A stretch of 64,000 nt of DNA from Microbispora catharanthi (GTDB taxonomy: Bacteria > Actinomycetota > Actinomycetes > Streptosporangiales > Streptosporangiaceae): positions 124,001 to 188,000 of the forward strand of contig NZ_VDMA02000015.1 in the NCBI RefSeq assembly GCF_006334915.2, read 5' to 3'. Shown piece after piece: positions 16,100 to 24,394 of the stretch. The stretch's first letter is position 1. Each line of letters opens with the position of its first letter. The translations under genes and the position numbers were made by a program. The notes under the pieces were generated by a model. The model had not been told where the DNA came from. It ran no database searches and was given only the letters and a program-made list of their open reading frames with translations.

Positions 16100-17389
16100 G
16101 TGGAGACCGTCGTCGTGCTGTTCAACCGGGACCTGCGAATTCATGATCACCCGGCGTTGTCCGAGGCGTGCGCCGTGGCCCGGCACGTCGTTCCGTTGTT
16201 CGTGTTCGACCCCGCGATCGGGGCCAGGCACCGCCGCGACTTCCTCCACGCGTCCCTCCACGACCTGCGGGCGTCCCTCCGCGCGCTCGGCGGGGACCTC
16301 GTCGTACGGCACGGCGACCCGGTGGCCCACGCCGTACGGGTCGCCGGGGAGGCGGCCGCGTCGGCGATCTGGGCGAGCGAGGACGTCAGCCCGCTGGCGC
16401 GGCGGCGGGAGCGGCGCCTGGCGGAGGAGTGCCGGGCCCACCGGTTGGAGTTCCGCCTCTTCCCCGGCGTGACCGTGGTGCCGCCCGGCGCGCTGCGACC
16501 CGGCAGCGGGAGCCACTACCGGGTCTTCTCGCCCTACTGGCGGGCCTGGTCGGCCACCGCGAGACGGCCGGTCCTCGGCGCGCCCCACCGCCTGTGCCTG
16601 CCGCCCGGCATCGATACGGGCCTCCTGTCCGAGACGTCCCCCGAGCCGTACGGGATCGTGCGGGGCGGGGAGAGCGAGGCGCGGCGACGGCTGGAGCGGT
16701 GGGTGGGCGAGGGCCTGGCCTCCTACGCCGAGACCCGCGACCTGATGGCGGGGCGCACCTCGATGCTCAGCGCCTACCTCCACTTCGGCTGCGTGTCGCC
16801 GTCGGAGGTGGTGGACCGCGCCTGCGAACGGCCGGGCGGCGAGGAGTACGTCAGGCAACTGTGCTGGCGCGACTTCCACTACCAGGTCGTCGACGCCTTC
16901 CCCGAGATGGGCCGGCGCGACTACCGGCCGAGGGACGTGGCATGGCGGCGCGACGAGGAGGCGGAGGCCGCCTGGCGGGAGGGCGTGACCGGGGTTCCGA
17001 TCGTGGACGCGGGCATGCGCCAGCTTCGCGCCGAGGGCTGGATGCACAACCGGGTGCGCCTGGTCACCAGCTCCTATCTGACCAAGCGGCTCGGGATCGA
17101 CTGGCGGGCCGGGCTGGAGCACTTCGCCGAGTGGCTGCTCGACGGCGACATGCCGAACAACTGCGGCAACTGGCAGTGGGTCGCGGGGACGGGCAACGAC
17201 ACCCGGCCCTACCGCACGCTCAACCCCCTGCGCCAGGCGAAGAGATTCGATCCGGAGGGGGAGTACGTGCGGCGCTACGTCCCCGAACTCGCGTCGCTGC
17301 CCGGCGACCTGGTCCACGAGCCGTGGAGGGTACGCGGCGGCGTGCCGGGCTACCCCTCCTCGCCCCTCGGTGGTGAGCTCAGGGCGTGA
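16100..17389 (+). CDS. phr: deoxyribodipyrimidine photo-lyase
   Basis: A class I CPD photolyase/cryptochrome-family enzyme of about 430 residues. It repairs UV cyclobutane pyrimidine dimers with FADH- and blue light. The N-terminal antenna-binding Rossmann domain starts VVVLFNRDLRIHDHP. The C-terminal FAD domain shows LCWRDFHYQVVDAFP, MHNRVRLVTSSYLTKRL, DGDMPNNCGNWQWVAGTGND and NPLRQAKRFDPEGEYVRRY. GTG 16100 is preferred because GAAGAGG lies about 6 nt upstream; GTG 16076 is in frame. The last 40 bp overlap the convergent AraC gene. Confidence 0.93.
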   Translation: METVVVLFNRDLRIHDHPALSEACAVARHVVPLFVFDPAIGARHRRDFLHASLHDLRASLRALGGDLVVRHGDPVAHAVRVAGEAAASAIWASEDVSPLARRRERRLAEECRAHRLEFRLFPGVTVVPPGALRPGSGSHYRVFSPYWRAWSATARRPVLGAPHRLCLPPGIDTGLLSETSPEPYGIVRGGESEARRRLERWVGEGLASYAETRDLMAGRTSMLSAYLHFGCVSPSEVVDRACERPGGEEYVRQLCWRDFHYQVVDAFPEMGRRDYRPRDVAWRRDEEAEAAWREGVTGVPIVDAGMRQLRAEGWMHNRVRLVTSSYLTKRLGIDWRAGLEHFAEWLLDGDMPNNCGNWQWVAGTGNDTRPYRTLNPLRQAKRFDPEGEYVRRYVPELASLPGDLVHEPWRVRGGVPGYPSSPLGGELRA

Positions 17390-18270
17390 CGGCCGCTGTG
17401 CCCGTCTCGCCAGCGGCTGGGCGGCATGCCGGTCTGGCGCTGGAAGAACGTGGTGAAGTTCGCCGGATCGTCGAAGCCCAGCCGCTGCGCGCACCGCGCG
17501 ACGGACAGGTCGGTGTGGGCGAGCAGCCGCTTGGCTTCCAGCAGGATCCGCTGGTCGAGAAACTGTTTGGCGCCCACTCCGGCCGCCGCGCGGGTGGCCC
17601 GGGTGAGGGTGCGGGGCGTGTAGCCGAGCGTGCCCGCGTAGTCGGCCACGTGGTGCCGAGTGGCGAACGACTGTTCCACGGCGGCCCGGAACCGGCGGAA
17701 CACCTCGTGCTCGGGGCCGTCGGAGCCCGGCGCGGAGCCCGTCTCGGCAACCACCCGCAGCACGAGCGCGGCGAGCAGATGGGCGAGGATCGGCGCCGAC
17801 GACGGCCGGGGATCCGCCAGGGCGGCCGCGTGCTCCCGGCCCAGGTGGTCGGCGGCGGTCAGGCAGAGGGGCCAGGCGTCCTCGCCGGCCCGCCAGGCGG
17901 CAGGGGCGAAGACGTCGGCCGCGGCCTGCGCCGCGGGTCCCGACGCAGGAAGGACGCCCTGCTCGAACAGCACGAGAGACCCGTCGACCCGATCGACGTC
18001 GGTCCAGCGGTGCACCACGCCGGGACGGATCCACACGACGGTGCGTCCGCACAGCGGATGGTCCACGAAGTCCGCGGTGTGCCGGCCGCGCCCGGAGCGG
18101 ATCAGGGCCAGGACGTGGAAGTCGGGACGCTGGGGGCCGGCCCGGCGGCGACCGGGGTCCATGCGCCGCAGCGCGTCGAAGCCGAGCACCTCGACGCCGA
18201 AGTCCGGTCCCGGCGCCGGGGCGTAGCGGAGCTGCCGGACACCGGGAAGCTGACCGTTTTCCACAAGCAC
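17350..18270 (-). CDS. AraC-family transcriptional regulator
   Basis: A 306-residue regulator with an N-terminal cupin-type sensing domain (DFHVLALIRSGRGRHTADF, RPGVVHRW) and a C-terminal double HTH (AKQFLDQRILLEAKRLLAH, then SVARCAQRLGFDDPANFTTFFQRQTGMPPSRWR). It is divergent from the alpha/beta hydrolase gene across 130 bp, suggesting it controls that gene in response to a small ligand. Its 3' end overlaps the photolyase gene by 40 bp. Confidence 0.9.
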   Translation of the reverse strand: MLVENGQLPGVRQLRYAPAPGPDFGVEVLGFDALRRMDPGRRRAGPQRPDFHVLALIRSGRGRHTADFVDHPLCGRTVVWIRPGVVHRWTDVDRVDGSLVLFEQGVLPASGPAAQAAADVFAPAAWRAGEDAWPLCLTAADHLGREHAAALADPRPSSAPILAHLLAALVLRVVAETGSAPGSDGPEHEVFRRFRAAVEQSFATRHHVADYAGTLGYTPRTLTRATRAAAGVGAKQFLDQRILLEAKRLLAHTDLSVARCAQRLGFDDPANFTTFFQRQTGMPPSRWRDGHSGRHALSSPPRGEEG

Positions 18271-18400
18271 CGAGCGCCTTTCGACCGGGATCTCCCCGGC
18301 CCGTCAGCCTAGCGTTCTCTCCGTACCCCTGCACGACAGAGGCGTCGGAGGGCGGGACGCACCGCTCGCGTACGCCTGCTCGTGCCATGGATCGGAGGAC

Positions 18401-19213
18401 ATGATGACGACGACTTTCACAACTCAGGACGTCCCGGTGAGGGGCGGCACGATCGAGGTGCGCCACCAGGGAGGCGGCACGCCGGCGGCGGTGTTCCTGC
18501 CCTACTGGGGCGGGTCGGCCGCGACCTGGGACGCGGTCGTGGAGCGGCTGCCGCGCGAACGCGGCACGGTCCGCTACGACCCGCGCGGGTGGGGCGCGTC
18601 ACGGGGGCTGCCCGGCCCGTACGGCCTTGAGCAGCTCGCCGACGACCTGGCCGCCGTGGTGCGGGAGCTGCGCCTGGAACGATACGTGCTCGTCGGGCAC
18701 TCCATGGGCGGCAAGATCGCCCAACTGGCCGCCGCCCGGCGTCCGGCCGGTCTGGCCGGTCTGGTGCTGGTCGCGCCCGCGCCCGCGGAGCCGCCCGCCA
18801 CCGTCACGCCCGACTACAGGCGGTTCCTCGCCGGCGCCTACGACTCGGCGCAGACCGTCGAACAGGCCATCGACACCGCACTGACCGCCACCGCGATCCC
18901 CGGCGCGGTTCGCGAGGCGATCGTGCGCGACAGCCTGGCCGCCGACGACCCCGCGCGCCGGGAGTGGCCCCTCAACGGCATCGTCGCCGACATCACCGCC
19001 GCCGCGCGGGCTATCGAGGCTCCCGTGCTGGTGCTCGCCGGCGAACACGACCGGGTCGAGCCGCCGCAGATGCTCCGCGACCACCTGCTGCCCCACATCC
19101 CCCACGCGCGGTTGGACGTCGTCGCCGGGAGCGGGCACCTGCTGCCCGTGGAGGCGCCGGACGCGGTCGCCACGGCGGTGGACCGATTCGTCGCCGCCGT
19201 CGCCGAGGGCTGA
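18401..19213 (+). CDS. alpha/beta hydrolase
   Basis: A 270-residue alpha/beta-hydrolase. The nucleophile elbow GHSMGG has Ser101, an acid is likely in LAGEHDRVEPP, and the catalytic His is in VVAGSGHLLPVE. The oxyanion region is FLPYWGGS. The type resembles chloroperoxidase/lactonase-like esterases; substrate unknown. ATG 18401 or 18404 follows CGGAGGA. Divergent from the AraC gene, its probable regulator. It ends 4 bp before the convergent oxidoreductase stop. Confidence 0.87.
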   Translation: MMTTTFTTQDVPVRGGTIEVRHQGGGTPAAVFLPYWGGSAATWDAVVERLPRERGTVRYDPRGWGASRGLPGPYGLEQLADDLAAVVRELRLERYVLVGHSMGGKIAQLAAARRPAGLAGLVLVAPAPAEPPATVTPDYRRFLAGAYDSAQTVEQAIDTALTATAIPGAVREAIVRDSLAADDPARREWPLNGIVADITAAARAIEAPVLVLAGEHDRVEPPQMLRDHLLPHIPHARLDVVAGSGHLLPVEAPDAVATAVDRFVAAVAEG

Positions 19214-19217
19214 CCGC

Positions 19218-20132
19218 TCAGAAGATCAGAACGAGCTTGCCGGTGGTGTGGCCGGTCTCGATCAGCCGATGTGCCCGCGCCACCTCCTCGACCGGGATCG
19301 CCTCCTGGATCCGCACCTTCAGGTCGCCCTTCTCGTACAGGGCGGTCAGCCGGGCGAGCCGGTCCGCCGAGCGCTCGGTGCCCAGTCGCTGGACCCCGAG
19401 CCGCTCGGCGGCGGGCTGGTAGGCGATCGTGCCGGTCCGGGTGCGGTCGGCCACGAGCGTCGCCGAGGCCTCCAGCGCCTCCACGGTCCCGGCCGCGTCG
19501 AGCGCGGCGTCCACGCCGTGTGGGGCGGCCGCCCGCACCCGCTCGGCCAGCCCGTCGCCGTACGCCACGGGAATCGCCCCGAGGTCGCGCAGGTAGGCGT
19601 GGTTGCGTTCGCTCGCGGTGCCGACGACCGTCGCCCCGAGCGCCCGGGCGATCTGCACGGCGAACGTGCCGACCCCGCCGGCCGCCGCGTGCACGAGCAG
19701 GGTGTCACCGGCGCCGACGCGCAGCTTCTCCAGCGCGGTGTCGGCGGTCTGCCCCGACGCCGACAGCACCCCGGCTTCCGGCCACGGCATCGACGCGGGC
19801 TTCGCGACCACCTGGCCGGCCGGGACGACGACGTGCTCGGCGTACGACGCGAGCATCGCCCAGCCGACGACCTCGTCGCCCGCGGCCACGCCGGTGACGC
19901 CCTCGCCGACGGCGTCGACCACGCCCGCGAACTCGTTGCCCAGCCGCTGCGGGAACGCCGCGGGCACGTAGGCGTGGGCGCCCCCGCCGCGGAACAGCGC
20001 GTCGAACGGCTGCACGCCCGCTGCCCGCACCCGCACCCTGATCGCCCCCGGCCCCGGCTCGTCCGGCTCCGTCTCGACGACCTCGAGCACCTCCGGGCCG
20101 CCGTAAGCGGAGAACACGACCGTCCTGCTCAC
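19218..20132 (-). CDS. NADP-dependent medium-chain (quinone) oxidoreductase
   Basis: A 304-residue zinc-independent MDR/quinone-oxidoreductase: GroES-like domain (GGPEVLEVVETEPDEPGPG, NEFAGVVDAVGEGV) and Rossmann nucleotide domain (AAAGGVGTFAVQIARALGA). No zinc-ligand Cys set is present. It probably reduces quinones or alkenals with NADPH. The GTG start follows AGGAGAG and overlaps the TetR gene's stop by 4 nt (GTGA), so the pair is coupled and probably autoregulated through the 42-bp palindrome. Confidence 0.9.
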   Translation of the reverse strand: MSRTVVFSAYGGPEVLEVVETEPDEPGPGAIRVRVRAAGVQPFDALFRGGGAHAYVPAAFPQRLGNEFAGVVDAVGEGVTGVAAGDEVVGWAMLASYAEHVVVPAGQVVAKPASMPWPEAGVLSASGQTADTALEKLRVGAGDTLLVHAAAGGVGTFAVQIARALGATVVGTASERNHAYLRDLGAIPVAYGDGLAERVRAAAPHGVDAALDAAGTVEALEASATLVADRTRTGTIAYQPAAERLGVQRLGTERSADRLARLTALYEKGDLKVRIQEAIPVEEVARAHRLIETGHTTGKLVLIF

Positions 20133-20746
20133 GAATCTCTCCTCGTCATCGCGGCGAGCTGGCCGACGACCCACTCGCGATAGTCCTTCGACAGCGGATC
20201 GGCGCCGACGATCCCCTCGACCATCCGGGGCAGCGCGATGGGCGCGAAGGCCAGCGCGTAGGCGACCAGCAGGACGAACTCGGCGTCCAGCTCGCCGGTG
20301 ATCTCGCCCTCCTCCTGGCGCCGGCGGGTCCGCTCCACGGCCTGGCGCAGCCGGGCCCGCTGCGCCGCCGCCCATTCGTCGTCGCCCGCGGCGGCCGGGC
20401 TGTCCCCCAGCGCCTGCCAGACCACGAGCCGGGACCAGTCCGGGTTGTCCAGCGTCGCGTCGAGGTGGGCCGCCACGCTCTGCGCGTACGTCGCGCCGGG
20501 CGGCGTCACGCTCTCCTGCGCCCGCGCCCACCTGCGCCGCAGTTCCTCGACGAGCCCCTGCTTTCCGCCGAAGTAGTAGGAGATGAGCTGCTGGTTGACC
20601 CCCGCCCGCGCCGCGATGGCGGCCGTGCGGGCCCCGGCGTACCCCTTCGCGCCGAACTCCTCGACCGCCGCCTCCAGGATCCGCTCACGGGTCCGTTCGG
20701 CCGCCTTCCCGCGCTCCTGTGGCGCACGCCGTGCTGTTGAAGCCAT
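20129..20746 (-). CDS. TetR-family regulator
   Basis: A TetR protein of about 205 residues. The N-terminal HTH reads RERILEAAVEEFGAKGYAGARTAAIAARAGVNQQLISYYFGGKQGL, in pieces typical of the family. The C-terminal ligand domain is helical. ATG 20746 is chosen; 20764 would place the start inside the palindrome. It is upstream of and coupled to the oxidoreductase gene and divergent from the PPOX gene, so it probably represses both from the shared operator. Confidence 0.9.
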   Translation of the reverse strand: MASTARRAPQERGKAAERTRERILEAAVEEFGAKGYAGARTAAIAARAGVNQQLISYYFGGKQGLVEELRRRWARAQESVTPPGATYAQSVAAHLDATLDNPDWSRLVVWQALGDSPAAAGDDEWAAAQRARLRQAVERTRRRQEEGEITGELDAEFVLLVAYALAFAPIALPRMVEGIVGADPLSKDYREWVVGQLAAMTRRDS

Positions 20747-20762
20747 GCGCCGCACCCTAGCC

Positions 20763-20804
20763 AATCAAGTAGTTGAATGACAAATGTCAATCAACTACTT
20801 GATT
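20763..20804. promoter_or_regulatory. 42-bp palindromic operator between TetR and PPOX genes
   Basis: Outer arms AATCAAGTAGTTGA (20763-20776) and TCAACTACTTGATT (20791-20804) are perfect complements. The 14-nt centre adds TGACA/TGTCA pairing, so only two symmetric positions mismatch. It fills the intergenic space between divergent genes and ends 12 bp before the PPOX ATG. It is the likely TetR site. Confidence 0.8.
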
Positions 20805-20815
20805 AGGATGAGCGC

Positions 20816-21223
20816 ATGATCTTCACAGAGCGCGAAATCGAGTACCTCGGCGGTCAGCGGATCGGGCGACTGGCCACGCTCCATCCGAACGGCACGCTCC
20901 AGGTGAGCCCGGTCGGGTTCCGCTACAACCGTGAGCTGCAGACGATCGACATCGGCGGGCGCGACATGGCGGCCAGCCGCAAGTTCCGCAATGTGCTGGC
21001 CAACGGCAAGGTGGCGTTCGTTGTGGACGACCTCCCGTCCACTGATCCCTGGCAGGTGCGCTGCCTGGAGATACGCGGGCACGGCGAGGCGCTCACCGAA
21101 CCCGCCGGCTCGAAGGCCCCGCTGTCCGGCCCGATCATCCGCGTCCATCCGCAGCGGATCATCAGCTTCGGCGTCGACCCCGGCAACCCCGCCGCCGGCA
21201 AGCGCGATGTCGCCTCACGTTGA
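20816..21223 (+). CDS. PPOX-class F420-dependent family protein
   Basis: A 135-residue split-barrel flavin/F420-binding protein of the PPOX (pyridoxamine oxidase-like) class. Landmarks are EIEYLGGQRIGRLATLHPNG, VSPVGFRYN and KVAFVVDDL. Actinobacterial members use F420H2 or flavin to reduce small molecules. The short leader is almost entirely the palindromic operator, so TetR control is likely. The 3' end overlaps the convergent selB stop by 9 bp. Confidence 0.85.
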   Translation: MIFTEREIEYLGGQRIGRLATLHPNGTLQVSPVGFRYNRELQTIDIGGRDMAASRKFRNVLANGKVAFVVDDLPSTDPWQVRCLEIRGHGEALTEPAGSKAPLSGPIIRVHPQRIISFGVDPGNPAAGKRDVASR

Positions 21224-23005
21224 CCGGCGGTGGACCTCGTCCACCCGCTCGGTGAGGCCCTCGCGGTCGAGGTGTTCCAGCAGCGGCACCGCGACCCTGC
21301 GGCTGGTGCCGAGCGCGCTCCTGGCCTGGCTGACCGTGAACGGCTGCGGCAGCCGGGCCAGCAGCGCCGCGGCCCGCGCGTCGGCGCCCGGCGCGAGCAC
21401 GACGCCCTCGGCCACGCGCAGCAGCGCCCCGGCGCGTACGGCGGCGGCGAGCTCGCGCGGTCCGAGCCCCAGCGCGGCCAGCCGCCCTGCCTCCGGCGCC
21501 TGGAACGGGGCCTTGGCCAGGTCGTCCAGCAGGGCCCGCACCGCCCCGGCGACGGGGGCGGGCAGCCCGGCCGTCCCGGCCACGACGCGGCCCGTCGTGG
21601 TGATCCGCCCGTCGGCCACCGTCAGCGGCGGCCGAACGAGCGCCGTGACGAGCCGGCGGTCGGGCAGGCCCAGCTCGTGGCGGGCGGCCTCCACCGGCAT
21701 CCCGGGCTCCAGGGGGTGATCGGCGGCATACCGCCGTACGACCTCGGGGAGCCGGGTGGACAGATCCGACCAGTGATCGGGGTCGGCGTGCCAGCCCGCG
21801 GCCACCGGCCGTCCCCCGGGCGGACAGCCCATCGCGGCCAGCTCGCCGTCGCGCAGCAGCAGGTGCGTACGCAGGAGGGAGGCCGCGCTCGCCGACGCGT
21901 CCGCCAGCGCCTTCGCCCGCTCCCTGGCCGCCCCCCGGCGGCGCAGCTCCGGGGGCCGCACGTCGAGCACGGTCGCCCGCGCGAGCACCCGCAGCTCGCC
22001 CTGTCCCCGGCCCGGGTCCCGCAGCAGCAGCGCGTCTCCCAGGTGCAGGGGAAGCGGCCGGGCCAGGCGCAGCCGGGCCGCCGCCCCCTCGGCCTCGGCG
22101 CCGAGCGGGCGCACCTCGCACGGCACCGACGCCGAGCCGATGTGGGCGGTGAGCCGGGCGGGCAGGGGCCCGCGGGCGCCTTCCGCCATCGTCACGCGCA
22201 CGTCGGCCAGGCTCGTCGCCGTCCAGGCGCCGGGCGTGACGAGGGCGTGCCCGCGTTGCGGCGCGATCCGCCCGCGCAGGTTGAGCGCCACCCGCGCGAC
22301 CCCGGTGACCGACTCGACGTGCTCCTTCAGCGACTCCAGGGCGCGCACCCGCACCGGCTCGCCGTCCAGCTCCAGTTCGTCGCCCACCTCGACGCGGCCG
22401 GCGGGCAGCGTGCCGGTCACGACGGTCCCGCTGCCGCGCACGCTGAACGCCCGGTCGATCCACAGCCGCACCGGGGCCCGCGGATCGGGCGCGGGCAGCG
22501 CCGCCACCAGCCGGTCGAGGGCGGCGCGCAGCCCGTCCAGGCCCTCGCCGGTGCGCCCGCTGACCGGCAGGGCCTCCACGTCGCCCAGTCCGGCCTCCGC
22601 CAGCCGGTCGCGCGCGTCCTCCAGCGCGGGCGCGGGGTCGGCCAGGTCCGCGCGGGTGACGGCGAGCAGGCCGTGCCGTACGCCGAGGGTGCGCAGCGCG
22701 ACCAGATGCTCCTCCGACTGGGGCATCCACCCCTCGTCGGCGGCGACGACGAACATCACGGCGGGCACCGGGCCGACCCCGGCGAGCATCGTGCCGAGGA
22801 ACCGCTCGTGCCCGGGCACGTCGACGAACGCCACCCGCTCCCCCGAGGGCAGCGTCGTCCAGGCGTAACCGAGCTCGATCGTGAGCCCGCGCCGCCGCTC
22901 CTCCGCCAGCCGGTCGGGCTCCATCCCGGTCAACGCCCGCACCAGCGTCGACTTGCCGTGGTCGACGTGTCCGGCCGTGGCCACGACGTGCGTTCCCGGG
23001 GCCAT
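21215..23005 (-). CDS. selB: selenocysteine-specific elongation factor SelB
   Basis: A 596-residue SelB. The EF-Tu-like GTPase starts with GHVDHGKSTLVRAL (G1), has DVPGHERF (G3), and a TRAD-type G4 (VTRADLAD). Translation-factor barrel domains follow (RAFSVRGSGTVVTGTL), then C-terminal winged-helix repeats that read SECIS RNA. It delivers Sec-tRNA to UGA codons marked by a SECIS, here the fdh gene at 44.5 kb. ATG 23005 overlaps the selA stop by 1 nt. Confidence 0.95.
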   Translation of the reverse strand: MAPGTHVVATAGHVDHGKSTLVRALTGMEPDRLAEERRRGLTIELGYAWTTLPSGERVAFVDVPGHERFLGTMLAGVGPVPAVMFVVAADEGWMPQSEEHLVALRTLGVRHGLLAVTRADLADPAPALEDARDRLAEAGLGDVEALPVSGRTGEGLDGLRAALDRLVAALPAPDPRAPVRLWIDRAFSVRGSGTVVTGTLPAGRVEVGDELELDGEPVRVRALESLKEHVESVTGVARVALNLRGRIAPQRGHALVTPGAWTATSLADVRVTMAEGARGPLPARLTAHIGSASVPCEVRPLGAEAEGAAARLRLARPLPLHLGDALLLRDPGRGQGELRVLARATVLDVRPPELRRRGAARERAKALADASASAASLLRTHLLLRDGELAAMGCPPGGRPVAAGWHADPDHWSDLSTRLPEVVRRYAADHPLEPGMPVEAARHELGLPDRRLVTALVRPPLTVADGRITTTGRVVAGTAGLPAPVAGAVRALLDDLAKAPFQAPEAGRLAALGLGPRELAAAVRAGALLRVAEGVVLAPGADARAAALLARLPQPFTVSQARSALGTSRRVAVPLLEHLDREGLTERVDEVHRRST

Positions 23006-24294
23006 CAGGAGGTCGCCTTCAGGACGGCCGCGAGGACCTCGCCGTCCCGGTCGGGCGGCACCGCGCGCAGGTCGAGCAGCAGGCGGCCCCCCTCGACCCG
23101 GCCGACGACCGGCGGCTCGCCCCGCCGCAGCGGTGCGGCCAGCCGTTCCGGCAGGCTCACGGCCACGCTCGGCAGACCCACTCCGGGGGCGCCGCCCCCG
23201 CCCACGGTCGCCTCCGCGGACACGGCCGCCGCGTCCACGCCCGCCCGGCACAGCGCCTTGGCCAGCGCCTCGGCCCGCTCGCCGAGAACGATCGGGTCGG
23301 CGTGGAGAGCCTGCCGTACGGGGGGCTCCGGGCCCCGCAGCGTCGCCTCGAGCGCGGCCAGCGTCAGCTTGTCCACGCGCAGCGCGCGGGCGAGCGGGTG
23401 CCGTCTGAGCCGTTCGACGAGGTCGCGGCGGCCGAGCAGCAGGCCCGCCTGCGGGCCGCCGAGCAGCTTGTCACCGCTCGCGGTGACCAGGTCGGCGCCG
23501 GCCCGCAGCACGCTCGCGGCGTCGGGCTCCTCGGGCAGGAGGGGATCGCGGGCGAGCAGCCCCGAGCCGATGTCGACGACCACGGGCACGCCCAGCCCGG
23601 TCAGCTCGGCCACCTCGACCGAGCCGGTGAAGCCCTCGACCCGGAAGTTCGACGGGTGGACCTTGAGCACGAACCCCGTCTGCGGCCCGATCACGTCCCG
23701 GTAGTCGGCCAGGGTGGTGCGGTTGGTCGTGCCCACCTCGCGCAGGCGCGCGCCGGTGGACACGAGCAGGTCGGGGATGCGGAAACCGTCGCCGATCTCG
23801 ACCAGTTCACCCCTGCTGATCACGATTTCCCGCCCGGCGGCGAGCACGGTGGCGGCCAGCACGAGGGCGGCGGCGTTGTTGTTGACCACGTGGACGCCCT
23901 CGGCGTCGGGCACGGCCCGGGCGAGCGCCTCGACCGCGCCGCGTCCCCGGCGCGCCCGCGCCCCCGTGGTCAGGTCGAACTCCACGTCGGTCGCCCCCGC
24001 CGCCACCGTCACCGCCTCGACGGCGGCCGGGGACAGCGGCGCACGGCCCAGGTTCGTGTGGAGCAGCACGCCGGTCATGTTGATCACCGGACGGAGGCTC
24101 GTGGCGTTGGGCGGCAGCGCGGCCAGCGCGACGTCCGCGACGTCCTCCGGTTCGATCTCGCCCTGCCGCACCCGCTGCTGCGCCCGCACGACCGCGTCCT
24201 TGACCGCCGGACGGCCGAGCCGCTCGACGGCGGCGGCCAGCCGCGGATCGGCCAGCACGGCGTCGGTGCGCGGCACCCGCCTCCGTGGATCCAC
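23005..24294 (-). CDS. selA: L-seryl-tRNA(Sec) selenium transferase SelA
   Basis: A 429-residue PLP enzyme converting Ser-tRNA(Sec) to Sec-tRNA(Sec) with selenophosphate. The PLP lysine is K276 in TASGDKLLGGPQAG; other family motifs are INMTGVLLHTNLGRAPLS, VNNNAAALVL, SRGELVEIGDGFRIPD and EVGTTNRT. It is coupled to selB. Its partners selC and selD are 9 kb away beyond an accessory block. Confidence 0.95.
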   Translation of the reverse strand: MDPRRRVPRTDAVLADPRLAAAVERLGRPAVKDAVVRAQQRVRQGEIEPEDVADVALAALPPNATSLRPVINMTGVLLHTNLGRAPLSPAAVEAVTVAAGATDVEFDLTTGARARRGRGAVEALARAVPDAEGVHVVNNNAAALVLAATVLAAGREIVISRGELVEIGDGFRIPDLLVSTGARLREVGTTNRTTLADYRDVIGPQTGFVLKVHPSNFRVEGFTGSVEVAELTGLGVPVVVDIGSGLLARDPLLPEEPDAASVLRAGADLVTASGDKLLGGPQAGLLLGRRDLVERLRRHPLARALRVDKLTLAALEATLRGPEPPVRQALHADPIVLGERAEALAKALCRAGVDAAAVSAEATVGGGGAPGVGLPSVAVSLPERLAAPLRRGEPPVVGRVEGGRLLLDLRAVPPDRDGEVLAAVLKATS

Positions 24295-24313
24295 ACTTCA
24301 AATTACAGCGATG

Positions 24314-24348
24314 GCGCACGGCCCGGCCCGCGAGGCCGGGCCGTGCGC
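24314..24348 (-). terminator. strong stem-loop between secreted protein gene and selA
   Basis: Perfect 15-bp stem GCGCACGGCCCGGCC / GGCCGGGCCGTGCGC with a 5-nt loop. It lies between the stop of the secreted repeat protein and the selA start, so it probably isolates selAB from read-through. No U-tract. Confidence 0.7.
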
Positions 24349-24394
24349 GGAGGGCACGCCGGGCGGGGGACCAACGGCGTGCCCTGGTTCTTCG

